Part shown: positions 22,813 through 33,383 of the stretch, in pieces
Numbering within the stretch: the first letter of the stretch is position 1
How the letters are laid out: each line of letters opens with the position of its first letter
Source: Salmo trutta
Taxonomy: Eukaryota > Chordata > Actinopteri > Salmoniformes > Salmonidae
Assembly (NCBI RefSeq): GCF_901001165.1
Contig: NC_042974.1
Span: forward strand, 31,785,287 to 31,849,286
DNA length: 64,000 bases
Direction of reading: 5' to 3'
Made by a program: the position numbers and the translations under genes
The notes under the pieces: generated by a model
The model's database searches: none
Told to the model about the DNA's origin: nothing
Seen by the model: only the letters and a program-made list of their open reading frames with translations

Positions 22813-24000
22813 AGGTTGAATTGTGCTTCTAACCCTAATGGTTCTCTCACTGTCACCCATAAGCCCTTGACATATTGGTGCAGGCCTCATTTTGGGCCTA
22901 GTTTTCTCACGGTCACTGCGCTCATACCGAGCAAGCTACGGTCAAGCGGGGCGTCTCATTGAACTCGTCTCAGCCTAGAGATAATGGTAATGCCATTGCA
23001 GGCTCTTTGTGTCTTTAAGCACCGCACTGTGTCACTCCGTCCTTGCTGTGTGTGTGTTTGAGAGAGCTTTTCTTTGACATCTGATGGGATAAATGACTGA
23101 TTTACAGTTCATGAGGGTTGCCTAGTCACACATATGAAGTTGTGGAAAGATCTGACCTTTTTAACCCTTCAAAGCAGCCCCTATGACACCATTATAAGGC
23201 ATTTCTGGTTGACACAGGAATCTGAACGTTAGGCTCTTATAGAATATTGAGTTTTAAGTGTTTCTGTTAAGAACTGACTTATTTACAGAGGGTTGAACAA
23301 GTGTGTGTTGTTTCAGAAAATCACAGAAAATCACAGAAATCTCGCAGAGCTCCGAAACCTGCCTTAACGGACTCATCTGAACACGCTGCAACTGGATATG
23401 TAACTTTTTTGAAAAAAAAACTCTTGTTGTTGAATATCACCAATGTGTCATTGTACAATTTCTCTGAAATGAACATTGGTAAATGCATGGTTCCTTTTCT
23501 CCTGACACCGTAGGCTCATGTAGTTTGATGTGAAGTGGTCAAATCAGCACTCTATTTTCCTGTTTGACTTTCAATCCCAGAAAAATAGCCTTAACTCGAA
23601 AAGCGTCGAGGCCTCGACTCCATCCTGTTCGGGGCCAACTGCCCATTATGCCAAACCCACGCAGACCGAGTGTCGTCTTCGAATTATCTTCGGTTTAGGA
23701 GAAAAAGCCGTGTCGCATTTGGTGATATATGTTACATTTGCAATATGATTCCATACGCCCTCTCGTGGAATAATCCGGGACTGCAAGAAAATGACCAAAA
23801 TTTGAAAATTTAATTAAACGGAAACCGAAGGTCCGAGAGACTTCGTTCGATGACTTCCTGGAAGATCCGGCCCCCGTGATCGGCCCGACGCCGTCCGCGG
23901 ATTTATCGGACGTGGTCGGACGTCTAGTAAGGGAGGGTACATTTGCAACATGGACTTTCTCACTAACCATACGGATTGTGCACGCGATGTCCCTTCATGT
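22813..24000. other. right flank of the insertion with decayed satellite monomers
   Basis: Two stretches look like strongly diverged C monomers: 23085-23215 (AAATGACTGATTTACAG, then GGGTTGCC) and 23200-23320 (TGACACAGGAATCTG, then AAGAACTGACTTATTTACAG, then GGGTTGAAC). Positions 23729-23750 repeat the A motif (ACATTTGCAATATGATTC). Positions 23820-23935 are GC- and CpG-rich, unlike the rest (TCCGCGGATTTATCGGACG). No protein is recognised. Confidence 0.55.
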
Positions 24001-24033
24001 ATGTAATGGCCTTAAAACAAGTCAAAATGAGGC

Positions 24034-25093
24034 TCAGTAGTGTGTGTGGCCTCCACGTGCCTGTATGACCTCCCTACAACGCCTGGGCATGCTCCTGATG
24101 AGGTGGCGGATGGTCTCCTGAGGGATCTCCTCCCAGACCTGGACTAAAGCATCCGCCAACTCCTGGACAGTCTGTGGTGCAACGTGGCGTTGGTGGATGG
24201 AGCGAGACATGATGTCCCAGATGTGCTCAATTGGATTCAGGTCTGGGGAACGGGCGGGCCAGTCCATAGCATCAATGCCTTCCTCTTGCAGGAACTGCTG
24301 ACACACTCCAGCCACATGAGGTCTAGCATTGTCTTGCATTAGGAGAAACCCAGGGCCAACCGCACCAGCATATGGTCTCACAAGGGGTCTGAGGATCTCA
24401 TCTCGGCAATCAGGCTACCTCTGGCGAGCTCATGGAGGGCTGTGCGGCCCCCCAAAGAAATGCCACCCCACACCATGACTGACCCACCGCCAAACCGGTC
24501 ATGCTGGAGGATGTTGCAGGCAGCAGAACGTTCTCCACGGCGTCTCCAGACTCTGTCATGTCTGTCACATGTGCTCAGTGTGAACCTGCTTCATCTGTGA
24601 AGAGCACAGGGCGCCAGTGGCGAATTTGCCAATCTTGGTGTTCTCTGGCAAATGCCAAACGTCCTGCACGGTGTTGGGCTGTAAGCACAACCCCCACCTG
24701 TGGACGTCGGGCCCTCATACCACCCTCATGGAGTCTGTTTCTGACCATTTGAGCAGACACATGCACATTTGTGGCCTGCTGGAGGTCATTTTGCAGGGCT
24801 CTGGCAGTGCTCCTCCTGCTCCTCCTTGCACAAAGGCAGAGGTAGCGGTCCTGCTGCTGGGTTGTTGCCCTCCTACGGCCTCCTCAACGTCTCCTGATGT
24901 ACTGGCCTGTCTCCTGGTAATGCCTCCATGCTCTGGACACTACGCTGACACACACAGCAAACCTTCTTTCCACAGCTCGCATTGATGTGCCATCCTGGAT
25001 GAGCTGCGCTACCTGAGCCACTTGTGTGGGTTGTAGACTCCATCTCATGCTACCACTAGAGTGAAAGCACCGCCAGCATTCAAAAGTGACCAA
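24034..25093 (-). pseudogene. Tc1 transposase, frameshifted
   Basis: Three minus-strand pieces are in order: 25093-24884 (helix-turn-helix, with STVAQVAQLIQDG-like TQVAQVAQLIQDGTS), 24766-24575 (RNRLHEGGMRARRP and the catalytic FTDEAGSH) and 24381-24034 (MQDNARPHVAG with the second aspartate, then SPDLNPIEHIWD with the third acidic residue). The catalytic residues are all present, but at least two frameshifts separate them. One is a short deletion near 24405 upstream of the DNARPH block. It is the transposase of the element at 11921-25342. Confidence 0.85.
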
Positions 25094-25342
25094 AACATCA
25101 GCCAGGAAGCATAGGAACTGAGAAGTGGTCTGTGGTCCCCACCTGCAGAACCACTCCTTTATTGGGGTGTCTTGCTAATTGCCTATAATTTCCACCTGTT
25201 GTCTATTCCATTTGCACAACAGCATGTGAAATTTATTGTCAATCAGTGTTGCTTCCTAAGTGGACAGTTTGATTTCACAGAAGTGTGATTGACTTGGAGT
25301 TACATTGTGATGTTTAAGTGTTCCCTTTATTTTTTTGAGCAG

Positions 25343-26017
25343 TATATATATTTATATATATATATATATATATATATTACATTTTTTTGCTGCCTCTTGG
25401 GCACCCCATGGGCCTGGCCCCAGGGTAAGCCCCTGCATTAATCTGACACTGTTACAGTTACATATTGAGATATTATTTTTGGACGATATTATATATATAT
25501 ACTCCAAGTATTGATTTGCCAATAACAACAATAATGTTTTATTTTTATTTATGTTTTTATTTATTGCTACTGTACTGAAGGCAGTGATAGCTAAGGCTAG
25601 TCGGCAGTAACTGCGCCAAAACATCCTATAGCTTGATCTCCATCTTCTTTTTAAATAGTGAGCCAACATGTTTTCAACACTTTTATTTCCCTGACTGATC
25701 AAAAAGAGTTTTCTCATGCTCTCTCTTGTCTCTCTGTAGCAGACAAACTATATAGTGAGCAATATTTTTGGAACATCAAATTGCAATAAAATCACAGTAT
25801 CGAATCATGAAAATCGTGGGAATCGCAATACATATTTTATCGTCACTTAAGTAGCATGTAAGGTCCCTGGCAATTCCCAGCCCTACTTCCAAACACAACA
25901 TCATAATAAGTGTCTCTTCTTCTTTGTCCCCTTCGATTTGCATCATGGCTCTTGCTTGTCATCCACAGTTAGTATAGCACCATAACGTTCCTATTTATTC
26001 ACTAGGTATGGTGTCTG
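25343..26017. other. AT microsatellite and unassigned intronic DNA
   Basis: Positions 25343-25378 are (TA)n, continuous with the TA target site of the Tc1 element. No gene is seen in the rest. Confidence 0.6.
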
Positions 26018-26192
26018 CCACAGGGGGTTGCTGAGAGGAGAACCACTCATAATAATGGAATGGAGCAAATGGTATTGCATCAAACACCTGGAAACCATCT
26101 GTTTGATGTATTTGATACCATTCCACTGATTCCGCTCCAGTCATTAACACAAGCCCGTTCTCCCGAAGTAAGGGGCCACCAACCTCCTGTGG
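26018..26192. mobile_element. 175-bp MITE with CCACAGG ends
   Basis: The left end CCACAGGGGGTTGCTG and right end CCAACCTCCTGTGG are inverted repeats. GTCTG lies next to both ends (26013-26017 and 26194-26198), a likely degraded target duplication. A central near-palindrome centres on TCAAACACCTGGAAACC. Confidence 0.6.
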
Positions 26193-27861
26193 AGTCTGGG
26201 TATAGTTTTGTTGGTGCTTGATAGCCAGTATGCCCTTTCCCTATAGGTGTAAACCTCGGACTAATGACACAATAAAACACTATTGATCTCAAAGGAAACA
26301 ATGCAATACTGGGTTTATTTGTCGGACATAATGCACTGCATATGATTTCCATTTAGTTTTTACGACGCACGACAATTCATGTTGACCTGCAGGTGTAATA
26401 AGGACACCATTGTATTGTATTAGGCCAATGTAACAACAACATATCAATATATCGGTACAAATCAATGTTCTGCTACAGCCATACAGCCCTAGAGTAGCAC
26501 TATACATGTGTAGTCGATGTCTTTTGACAGCACTTACTTAATATTCTGTGGGCCTTAGTGGAGGGATCTCAATCTGTCAGCCAGTCAGTCAGTGAGGCGT
26601 GGTGTCAGTTACTGTGTAAATAGGGCATCATTCTCCATGTTGTGTGCCCAGGGTAAGAGGCATTAGCATTGGAGATGTGACACCCAACATGCCCTGCTGA
26701 ATGTTCAGGCTGCTTCATGGTCCATAGGTTTCCCCTCCTGTATCCTGCTCCTGTACCTCTGGACCTGATGTGACATCACCGCACTGCTCTGGTCTGTCCT
26801 GTTCTTTTCTGTTTAGGACATTTATATTGCAGTATTAACTCATTGAATTTAGAGGGATTTTGAATTGCTCTCTGGGTTTCAATGAGTGTTGGAGGGAGGG
26901 GGTGGTGGTGTAAAAGGGTACATATCGGTTGCTTTAGCGTCAAACTGTTTCTCTGCCTCTTTTGCTCTCTTGCTCCCTCTCTCTCTCTTTCACTCTCTCT
27001 TTCCTTTCATCTCCCTCACCTTGAGAAGCTGAAGTCATTTTCTGAGAAAACCTCTTATGTGCCCAGCTGTTGGTAAGAGGAAGCCCAGTTCTCCGAATAA
27101 TCAGTCTGGTACACTGAGCAGTAGGGCCATGTTTCCTCCTTCGCTTGTTAACACCCTGACCAGTGTCTCAAAATACCTTGGGATTTTAATAAAGGTGGTC
27201 CAATGCATACAACGTTATTAGCAGTTGTCCAATAAAGATGAACATGTCTGATATCATGGTAGGGAGTCATCAGTGTGACAGGCCTATTATGGCTCATTTA
27301 AAAGGGCCAATGTAGTTATTACCAGAGTTGCATTCATATTCCATATGGAAGTGGGATTAGGGAGAGTGAAAAAGCATTGGCTGAATCCCCCATAAAGCAT
27401 TGCCAGGACAGCCCTTATTTTTTTGTGGTGAAATAATAAACTGAATAAATTTACTTTCACACACCTGAGTCTCTATTCAGAACCAAGTCTCTATTTATTC
27501 TCAGGTGTGTAAGAGAGGTAAAACAGTAGATTAGAGGAATGAGAGTCCAGCAACCACACAATAAGGTATGCTTGAATATTTTCAGTCACATACAGTCCTT
27601 GGTCTAGGCATTCTGGCAAAATTCCCCAGTGCCATTTGTGTGTGTTCCCCAGTGTTACCCCTTCACTGCTGCTGCCAATGGATCTGTCCCGTGGAGAGTG
27701 CCAGTAGAGGGGCAGGAGGGGACAGGGAGGGCATGAGGCTTTTGTCAGATTTGAATAATGTAGCGTAAAATACATCCCAAATGGTATTATTCTAATTATA
27801 TGTTTAACTGCCCTCTTAAAGGGTATTTCCACCACTTTTTAACCTCATAATCATTATCTCC
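26193..27861. other. unassigned intronic or intergenic DNA
   Basis: No protein-like open frame or known repeat recognised. There is a short CT-rich tract at 26972-27004. Confidence 0.55.
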
Positions 27862-27866
27862 AGCAC

Positions 27867-28778
27867 TGTTCGGATTTTCGTTATTTAGCCCTCCGAAAAG
27901 GCTCACCAGGAAGCACACAATGTCATGACTCGTGTTTTGTCCTTAATTTTATTTTAAATCAAATGACCACAGGTCATAAACCTGAAATACAACAAACAAG
28001 TAATGACAATATATTATTCAGATATATTATTTAGTATGTTATTCAAGTAATATAATAATAATGTAAATAATAAATCAAATAAGCCTGCAACACCATCAAA
28101 GATGTGGCGAATCTGGCTTAAAACAGCACCGACTACATCACCCAGAATGCCCAGCGCCAGAGGAGCATGCGCACAGTGACTCTGCCGTCACAGGTTGCTA
28201 TGGACGCTGTCACAGGACACAGAACCCTTGCCACCACATGCCTCGTCCAAAGGATTTACACACAAACGCAAGATAATGCGGCACTCCACCATTGATCACC
28301 GAACCAAACCACCGCTATCACCACCGCCACCAGAAACCAGCAGAGTGCTCCGAACAAATCAGCACAATGCAAATGGCTGATAATAATAGCCTAATGCTAT
28401 ATAGCATCTGGTTCGCTGAGCTACCGCACCCAGCGAGCTACAAGTTACTCCCGGCCAACTAACACCGACACAGTGAGGTAAACGTTCAGTGCACAAACAT
28501 ATAAGTGACAAACATCAACGCTAGACTGAGTAGTTCGCAGTTACATACCAACGGGCTGTGTGCTCCTGATGATTGTCTACGGTGAAGTGATTACCAGGTG
28601 CTGTAATTTAAGTCTCTAGTGAAGCTGCGCATGCGCACATAACGTAACATATCTGAGCATCTAAGAAACTTAAAGAAATCACTCGTTCCCCATTTAACTG
28701 AACACATTTGCTTCTCTTTTATCTATTTATATGTATATATATATTTTTCTTTTCCTGAGTGACTTAGAAATCGCAACA
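27867..28778 (-). repeat. BEL element 3' LTR (912 bp)
   Basis: Paired with 35389-36315. Differences seen are a 6-bp shorter GCGCAT repeat near 28630, absence of a 9-bp block near 28706, and a few substitutions (for example AAGATAATG against AACATAATG, CATTGATC against CATGGATC). In the coding orientation it is preceded by a short purine tract (AAGTGGGAGG), a candidate plus-strand primer site. Confidence 0.9.
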
Positions 28779-29029
28779 CCTCCCACTTGGCCGACTGATC
28801 GAAGATCCAAGGAGGGCACAGTCTCTTGAGTCTCTCAGTGAGAATTTCAAACTAAAGTCCAGTCTTTGTAGGCATTTACAAACATGTATTAACTAAGGAG
28901 GTAGGCTCCACCACCTTTCCTCCTACTGAGTGTAGGTTTGCCCTCGAAGCACTCAGTTGCCTCCCAGGGTTACCCGCTAGCTAAGCAAAGAACACAGAGT
29001 CACAGTCTTTGGGTACCCATGGCGAGGAC

Positions 29030-30829
29030 TTATCTTACCTCCTCTTGGTCTTCAGCAGGAATCAAGATCACCAACCTCCGCACATCCCTGCGAATGACGA
29101 TTTTCGTGTGCATGGTAGAGTCCTTTCTCCAGGCCCTGGGAACCATGGGAGCAGGAAGACCCATGCAGGTTGTTATGTCCGCATCCCGGACAACCCCCTT
29201 CTCGTCTGGATATGTTGTAGCAACCCGGCCGAGCCGGAACTGCCCCCTCAGAGCGTTCTGGTCCGCAATCCAGACTACGTCTCCAACCTTGATACTTCTC
29301 TCTGCTCGGTGCCACTTGTGTCTTATGAACAAGTTTGGTCCTGCCAGTTCGCTCCATTTCTTCCAGAACCTGTCGACTCCAGCCTGGACAGCCCTCAGCC
29401 TGCGCCAAGAGCGGGTTTCCATGTCAATTCCGTGTATGTCACCTCCCTGTCCGGTGCGCCCCAGGATAAGGGAGTTGGGCGTCAAGTACTCCACTGAGTC
29501 CTCTTGTTCCTGTGCCCTGGCGTCGATGGGTCGCTCATTAGTCAAGTTGGCTGCAGAGTAGAGAAGGGTCTGGAACTCCCCCCAGGTGTAGCAGCCAGTT
29601 GTTCCACCAAGACTGTTAAGAGCTCTTTTAAGGAGCTTGACAGCTGCCTCTGCTGCTCCATTCCTGTGTGGCGAGTCTGCAGGATGAAAGTCCCATTGCC
29701 ACTCTGTGCTATTTCTGGCAGCCTTGTCTTCAACGGATGCCTTCTGCAAACAGGCCAGGTGCTTGTGTAGCTCTCTCAGAGCAGGCCTGGCTCCCAAGAA
29801 GTTTGTGCCTCTGTCTGACCATAGCTTTTTGGGATGCCCCCTCAGAGCAGTGAACCGGGAGTAGGCCTGAAGAAAGCTCTCAGAAGACTGGTCGTCGATG
29901 AGATCAGCATGGACGGCTCTGGAAGTCATGCAGCAATACACGACTCCCCAGACCTTTTTCTTGGTTCTTTTCTTAACAGCGTCCCTCACTTCAAAGGGTC
30001 CAAAGAGGTCTAGTGTAGTATACTCGAATGGGTTCGCTCTACTGGTACGTTCCTGAGGAAGAGCGCTCATCACTTGCTGGCACAGCCAGGCTCTTTGCTT
30101 CTTGCAAGTGATGCACCTGTTGACCACCTTCTTCACTGTCCTCCGACCTTGCACAACCCAGGCCTTTCTTTTAGTGTGCAGCAGTGTGGCAGCCACCCCT
30201 TCATGATTCGCTTTGTGAGCTTCCCTCGCAAGCAAGGCCCCCAGCCACGACCGGAACGGGATTAAAGGTACAGCGGTTCCGTCTTCATTCCAAGACTGGA
30301 CTCTACCACCACAAAGTAAGAGTCCATTGTTGTCATCTTTCATCACAACAAGGCGGTTTAAGGTCGTATCCTGAAAGTTCACGCCGTCTTGGGCTGCAAG
30401 GGCTAGGTCTTGGAAAGCCTCTGTTCTCTCTACCACAGACAGCCTGGGCCCCCTCACCTCCCACTTTGCTGAGCTCGAGGCTTGGAAGCTTGTCCTCAAC
30501 CAGGATTCTGCCGCTCTTCGAACCCAGGCGATTGTTCCACACAATTTAGACAAGCTACTGAATCGTTCGGGCCCGACAAGGCGCACTAGAGCTACACCCC
30601 AGGGCTTCCTCTTTGGCCTCTCTACTGCTAGAGTTGGACCTTGGTCTTTCATCTGCGGTCGCGGTGCGGAGTCTTGCAAGTCTGCCCCAACATCAGTATT
30701 GCTGGGGTCTGAGAACTTTTCTGCCTGAGACCTGGTGACTACAGCTGAGAACGCTCTTCTCTGCAACCTTTTAACATCATTAGCCACGCTGGTCACTATC
30801 TCACTGGCCGTCTTTACAGGCCACTCAGC
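29030..30829 (-). pseudogene. BEL pol, integrase part
   Basis: The 588-residue open frame from 30796 continues upstream in frame to the TAG at 30830-30832. It carries the integrase zinc-binding region (HKANHEG then CITCKK), the catalytic D,D,E core (TLDLFGPF, LWSDRGTNF, HRNGAAEAAV) and a C-terminal SH3-like tail with VGDVVWIADQN. All catalytic residues are present. Integrase inserts the cDNA copy into the host genome. The domain itself is uninterrupted; it is cut off from the RT part only by the stop codon. Confidence 0.9.
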
Positions 30830-32137
30830 CTAACTCAGGAACTCTGGACCTTGTTGCCACTCTGACCCTTCATCGAATTCCTCAGGAGTTGCTCCCCTTG
30901 TGATGATGTCTGCTATGTTCAGGTTGCCCTCAATCCACCTCCAGTCTTCCACTGGTCCAGCCTTCTGGATCTCTCCGATGCGGTTAGCGAAGAAAGTTTG
31001 GTAGCCATAGCTATCCTTGTGAATTGCTCCCAGGATTGTTTGGCTATCCACGAAGTGGACCCAGCGTGCGACCTTGATGCGGCAGTGCTTTACAAGGTAT
31101 TTTCTCAGGCGGATCGAAAAGACAGCACCACATACCTCTGCCTTAATCACGTCTCCTTTCTGGTTGAGAGGGGTAAGCTTTGCTTTTGACTCAACCAGCC
31201 TCACTACGACCCCATTTTGCGTCTCCCAACGGAGATAGAGCACCACGCCGTAGGAAGCCTCACTCCCATCTGAAAACGTGACTCCCATTGGATGGCCTAT
31301 GGCTCCAGTTGGTGTGAGGCTTCTTTCGAACCTGATCTGGGCAAGTCTCACATATTCTTCGAGGAGTCTTATGGAAGCCTCTCGTAGTTTTGGTGAGAGT
31401 GGGTCATCCCAAGTGTCCTTAACTGGACTGCTTATACTCGCTTCTTGGTAAGCGTCTCTCACAAGCATAACCCCTTTGTGCTTTGCGGGTGTGGCAAGAC
31501 CAATGGGGTCGTAGAATCCAGCGATCTGGCTTAGCAGCATCCGACGGGTCAATGGGTTTGGAGTTTTACCTCTGACTTCCTCTTTGCGCAAATCGACTCC
31601 TGTTCTCATCTTTCCTCTCTTCTTTGAGAAATTTACAGAGGTCATCACACGAAGTTTGTCGGTCTCTGGTTCATAGCCGACTCCAAGTGCTTTGCTCTCT
31701 TCGTCCCGCATCTGGTTGGGTAACACCAGCGTTTTGGGCACACTCACAGTTGTCTTACTGAGACTGGCATCAGTTGTGGTTGCTGACCTCCCACTTTGGC
31801 CTGATAAGACCCATGGCTTAAGGGAGAAGCCTCCAGCCTTTAAGATCTTTTCCACTCCTTTGGTGATTTTCTCCAGTATCTGCAAGTCATTGTGGGACGT
31901 CAAGATGTCATCCACATAACTATCTTCTACCACAACTCGGCGCTCCTCAACCATGGCTGCAAACTGGGGCAGGTTGGCTGTTTCTCTCATTGCCACCTGG
32001 GCGATACAACCAGCCGGTTTATCGCCAATGTTGACCCTGACGACAGCAAAGACTTTGATCACCTCCTCAGGATTGTCTCTCCAGAGGAATCGATGGAGGT
32101 GTACTTCTTTGTCTTCTAACCAGACAGAGTTGTACAT
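30830..32137 (-). pseudogene. BEL pol, second half of reverse transcriptase and RNase H
   Basis: The RT active site DSYVDDIL is present at about residue 73. The RNase H block follows: VTFSDGSEASYG (first aspartate), a glutamate in VESKAKL, and WVHFVDSQTILG (third acidic residue). It ends with the family motif DIITRGATPEEF. The upstream part of RT is in another frame (see the next entry). The frame closes on an in-frame TAG at 30830-30832, immediately before the integrase region. Confidence 0.85.
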
Positions 32138-33383
32138 TTTTTTTCACATCACCCAGTGCGGCGTACAACCCAGTCCTGAATCTCAGAAGCACGCCCCTTA
32201 TCTGATTTAGGACATCAGGACCCTTGTACAGTAGGTCATTTAAACTTATTCCCATGAATTCTTGGCTACTGTTCCAGACAATTCTTACAGGGGTAGTGGT
32301 TGAGTGAGGATTAGGAGCAACTAAATGACTGATATACCACTTAGGTCCCTTCCAGCTATCGATTTCCTCCTGGGTGACTTTAACGGCAGCCCCTCTTGAG
32401 ACCATATCGTGGATTTGCTCTCTGTACGCAGCCTTCCATTCCGGCTCCCTCTCCAGTCGTTTCTCAGTGTTTAAAAAGGTTGCTTCCACTGCATGTCGAT
32501 TGTCAGGCAGCGTTGTGGGGTCTCCTTTCCATGGGTAAGCTGCATCCCAGTGAGGGGATTCGCTGTGCTTGTCAGCTTGCACGTAGGTGAGACATTCCTT
32601 CATTTTCTCCAAGTCTCTTTCCTCTCCTAGGGTCATTTCCTTGCCTCCAGGGGGGCACCTACCGCATCTGCAGCCACCACACTGAGGATCACAGGCGGCG
32701 CCAATACTGTTCCACTTGAACCATTCAAAAACGTCTTTGTTGGTAGTTGCAGTGTTTCGGAGGATTGCGTCTTCTTCCACCAAAACTCCACTGGGTCCTC
32801 CCATCTTCACAAGAATCTCTTTGTACGCCCTTGATGCTGTTCTCATTGACTTAGCGAAATGTGTTTCAGACCTGTGCACTGCTAGGTCTATCACTTCAAA
32901 GAGGTCAGGATGCATTCCACCAACAGTCTTCCCAAGGGGACCATCCCAGAGGACGAGGTCTCCAACTACTCTGACTGGCTGTGGGACCAGGCGACCCTCC
33001 CTGTGGCTAATCAACAGGTCGATCTTTTCGGGCCGGACCAAGTCCTTGAGTTGAACATTTGGAAAGAACTTCTGCAGTTGCTGTGGCGTGACAGCTTGGT
33101 TCACTTTCGCAACATCTTCCAAGCCGTAACAGAGAAGTTTGTGCTCTGCTATTGTACCTCTGGGAGTTTTTACTCTCAGCCTCAGGGTATACTTCATGGT
33201 AGTAATGGTTGTCTCCATCCCTCCAACACCTTGGACAATCAACTTAATGTTCTCACCATTTAGCTTGAGACGCTCTGCTGCTTTATTAGAGATATAATTA
33301 GTATCTGAAGCGAGATCAATCAACGTACCGACTAGCTGGCCAGAGTTTGTCGTCACATCCAGTAGCATCATTATGACAGGGCA
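32138..33383 (-). pseudogene. BEL pol, protease and first half of reverse transcriptase
   Basis: In frame with gag but separated from it by TAG. The N-terminal ~100 residues resemble the retroviral-type aspartic protease: GTLIDLASDTNYI with the catalytic Asp, where Leu-Ala replaces the usual Ser/Thr-Gly. Further on come the zinc-finger-like CDPQCGGCRCGRCPPGG, then the RT fingers/palm with WYISHLVAPNPHS, TPVRIVWNSS and LGDVKK (first catalytic Asp). The frame is lost in a run of eight A residues (minus strand, 32138-32145). The residues after this in the 434-codon open frame are out of frame. Confidence 0.85.

Larger units (their letters stand above)
12150..24000. repeat. 11.85-kb non-coding insertion made of tandem repeat blocks (unclassified)
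   Basis: It interrupts the Tc1 element and is flanked by the direct repeat ATGTAA (12144-12149 and 24001-24006). Its ends are GGGATTACCCCCC on the left and CGATGTCCCTTCATGT on the right; I see no convincing terminal inverted repeat, LTR or poly-A tail. The interior is almost wholly repeats: block F (AT-rich, ~395-bp duplication), A (226-bp unit), B (~700 bp, two copies), C (177-bp satellite, 23 and 3 copies), D (~245 bp, two copies) and E (~345-bp unit, five copies). No open frame resembles a known protein. A 6-bp duplication would fit several transposon classes and is not diagnostic. I do not recognise the family. Confidence 0.8.
11921..25342 (-). mobile_element. Tc1-like transposon split by an 11.85-kb insertion
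   Basis: The left TIR (CTGCTCAAAAAAATAAAG, from 11921) is matched by the inverted right TIR ending at 25342 (TTTATTTTTTTGAGCAG). Both are flanked by TA (11919-11920, 25343-25344). Tc1 sequence is present only at 11921-12149 and 24001-25342, about 1.57 kb in all. The transposase is on the minus strand and ends at 24034, so the insertion lies in the short region between the transposase stop and the 3' TIR. The element is otherwise structurally complete, which makes the whole 13.4 kb a TIR-bounded composite. Confidence 0.85.

Noticed and set aside
12150..24000. Helitron or Maverick/Polinton identity for the large insertion
   Set aside because: No TC...CTRR ends or terminal hairpin for a Helitron. 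No long inverted repeats, polymerase B, integrase or capsid-like frames for a Polinton, although a 6-bp duplication would fit the latter.
28195..28380. A 61-codon open frame also found at 35717-35902, as a conserved gene
   Set aside because: Both copies lie in the two LTRs of the same BEL element and are alike for that reason only.
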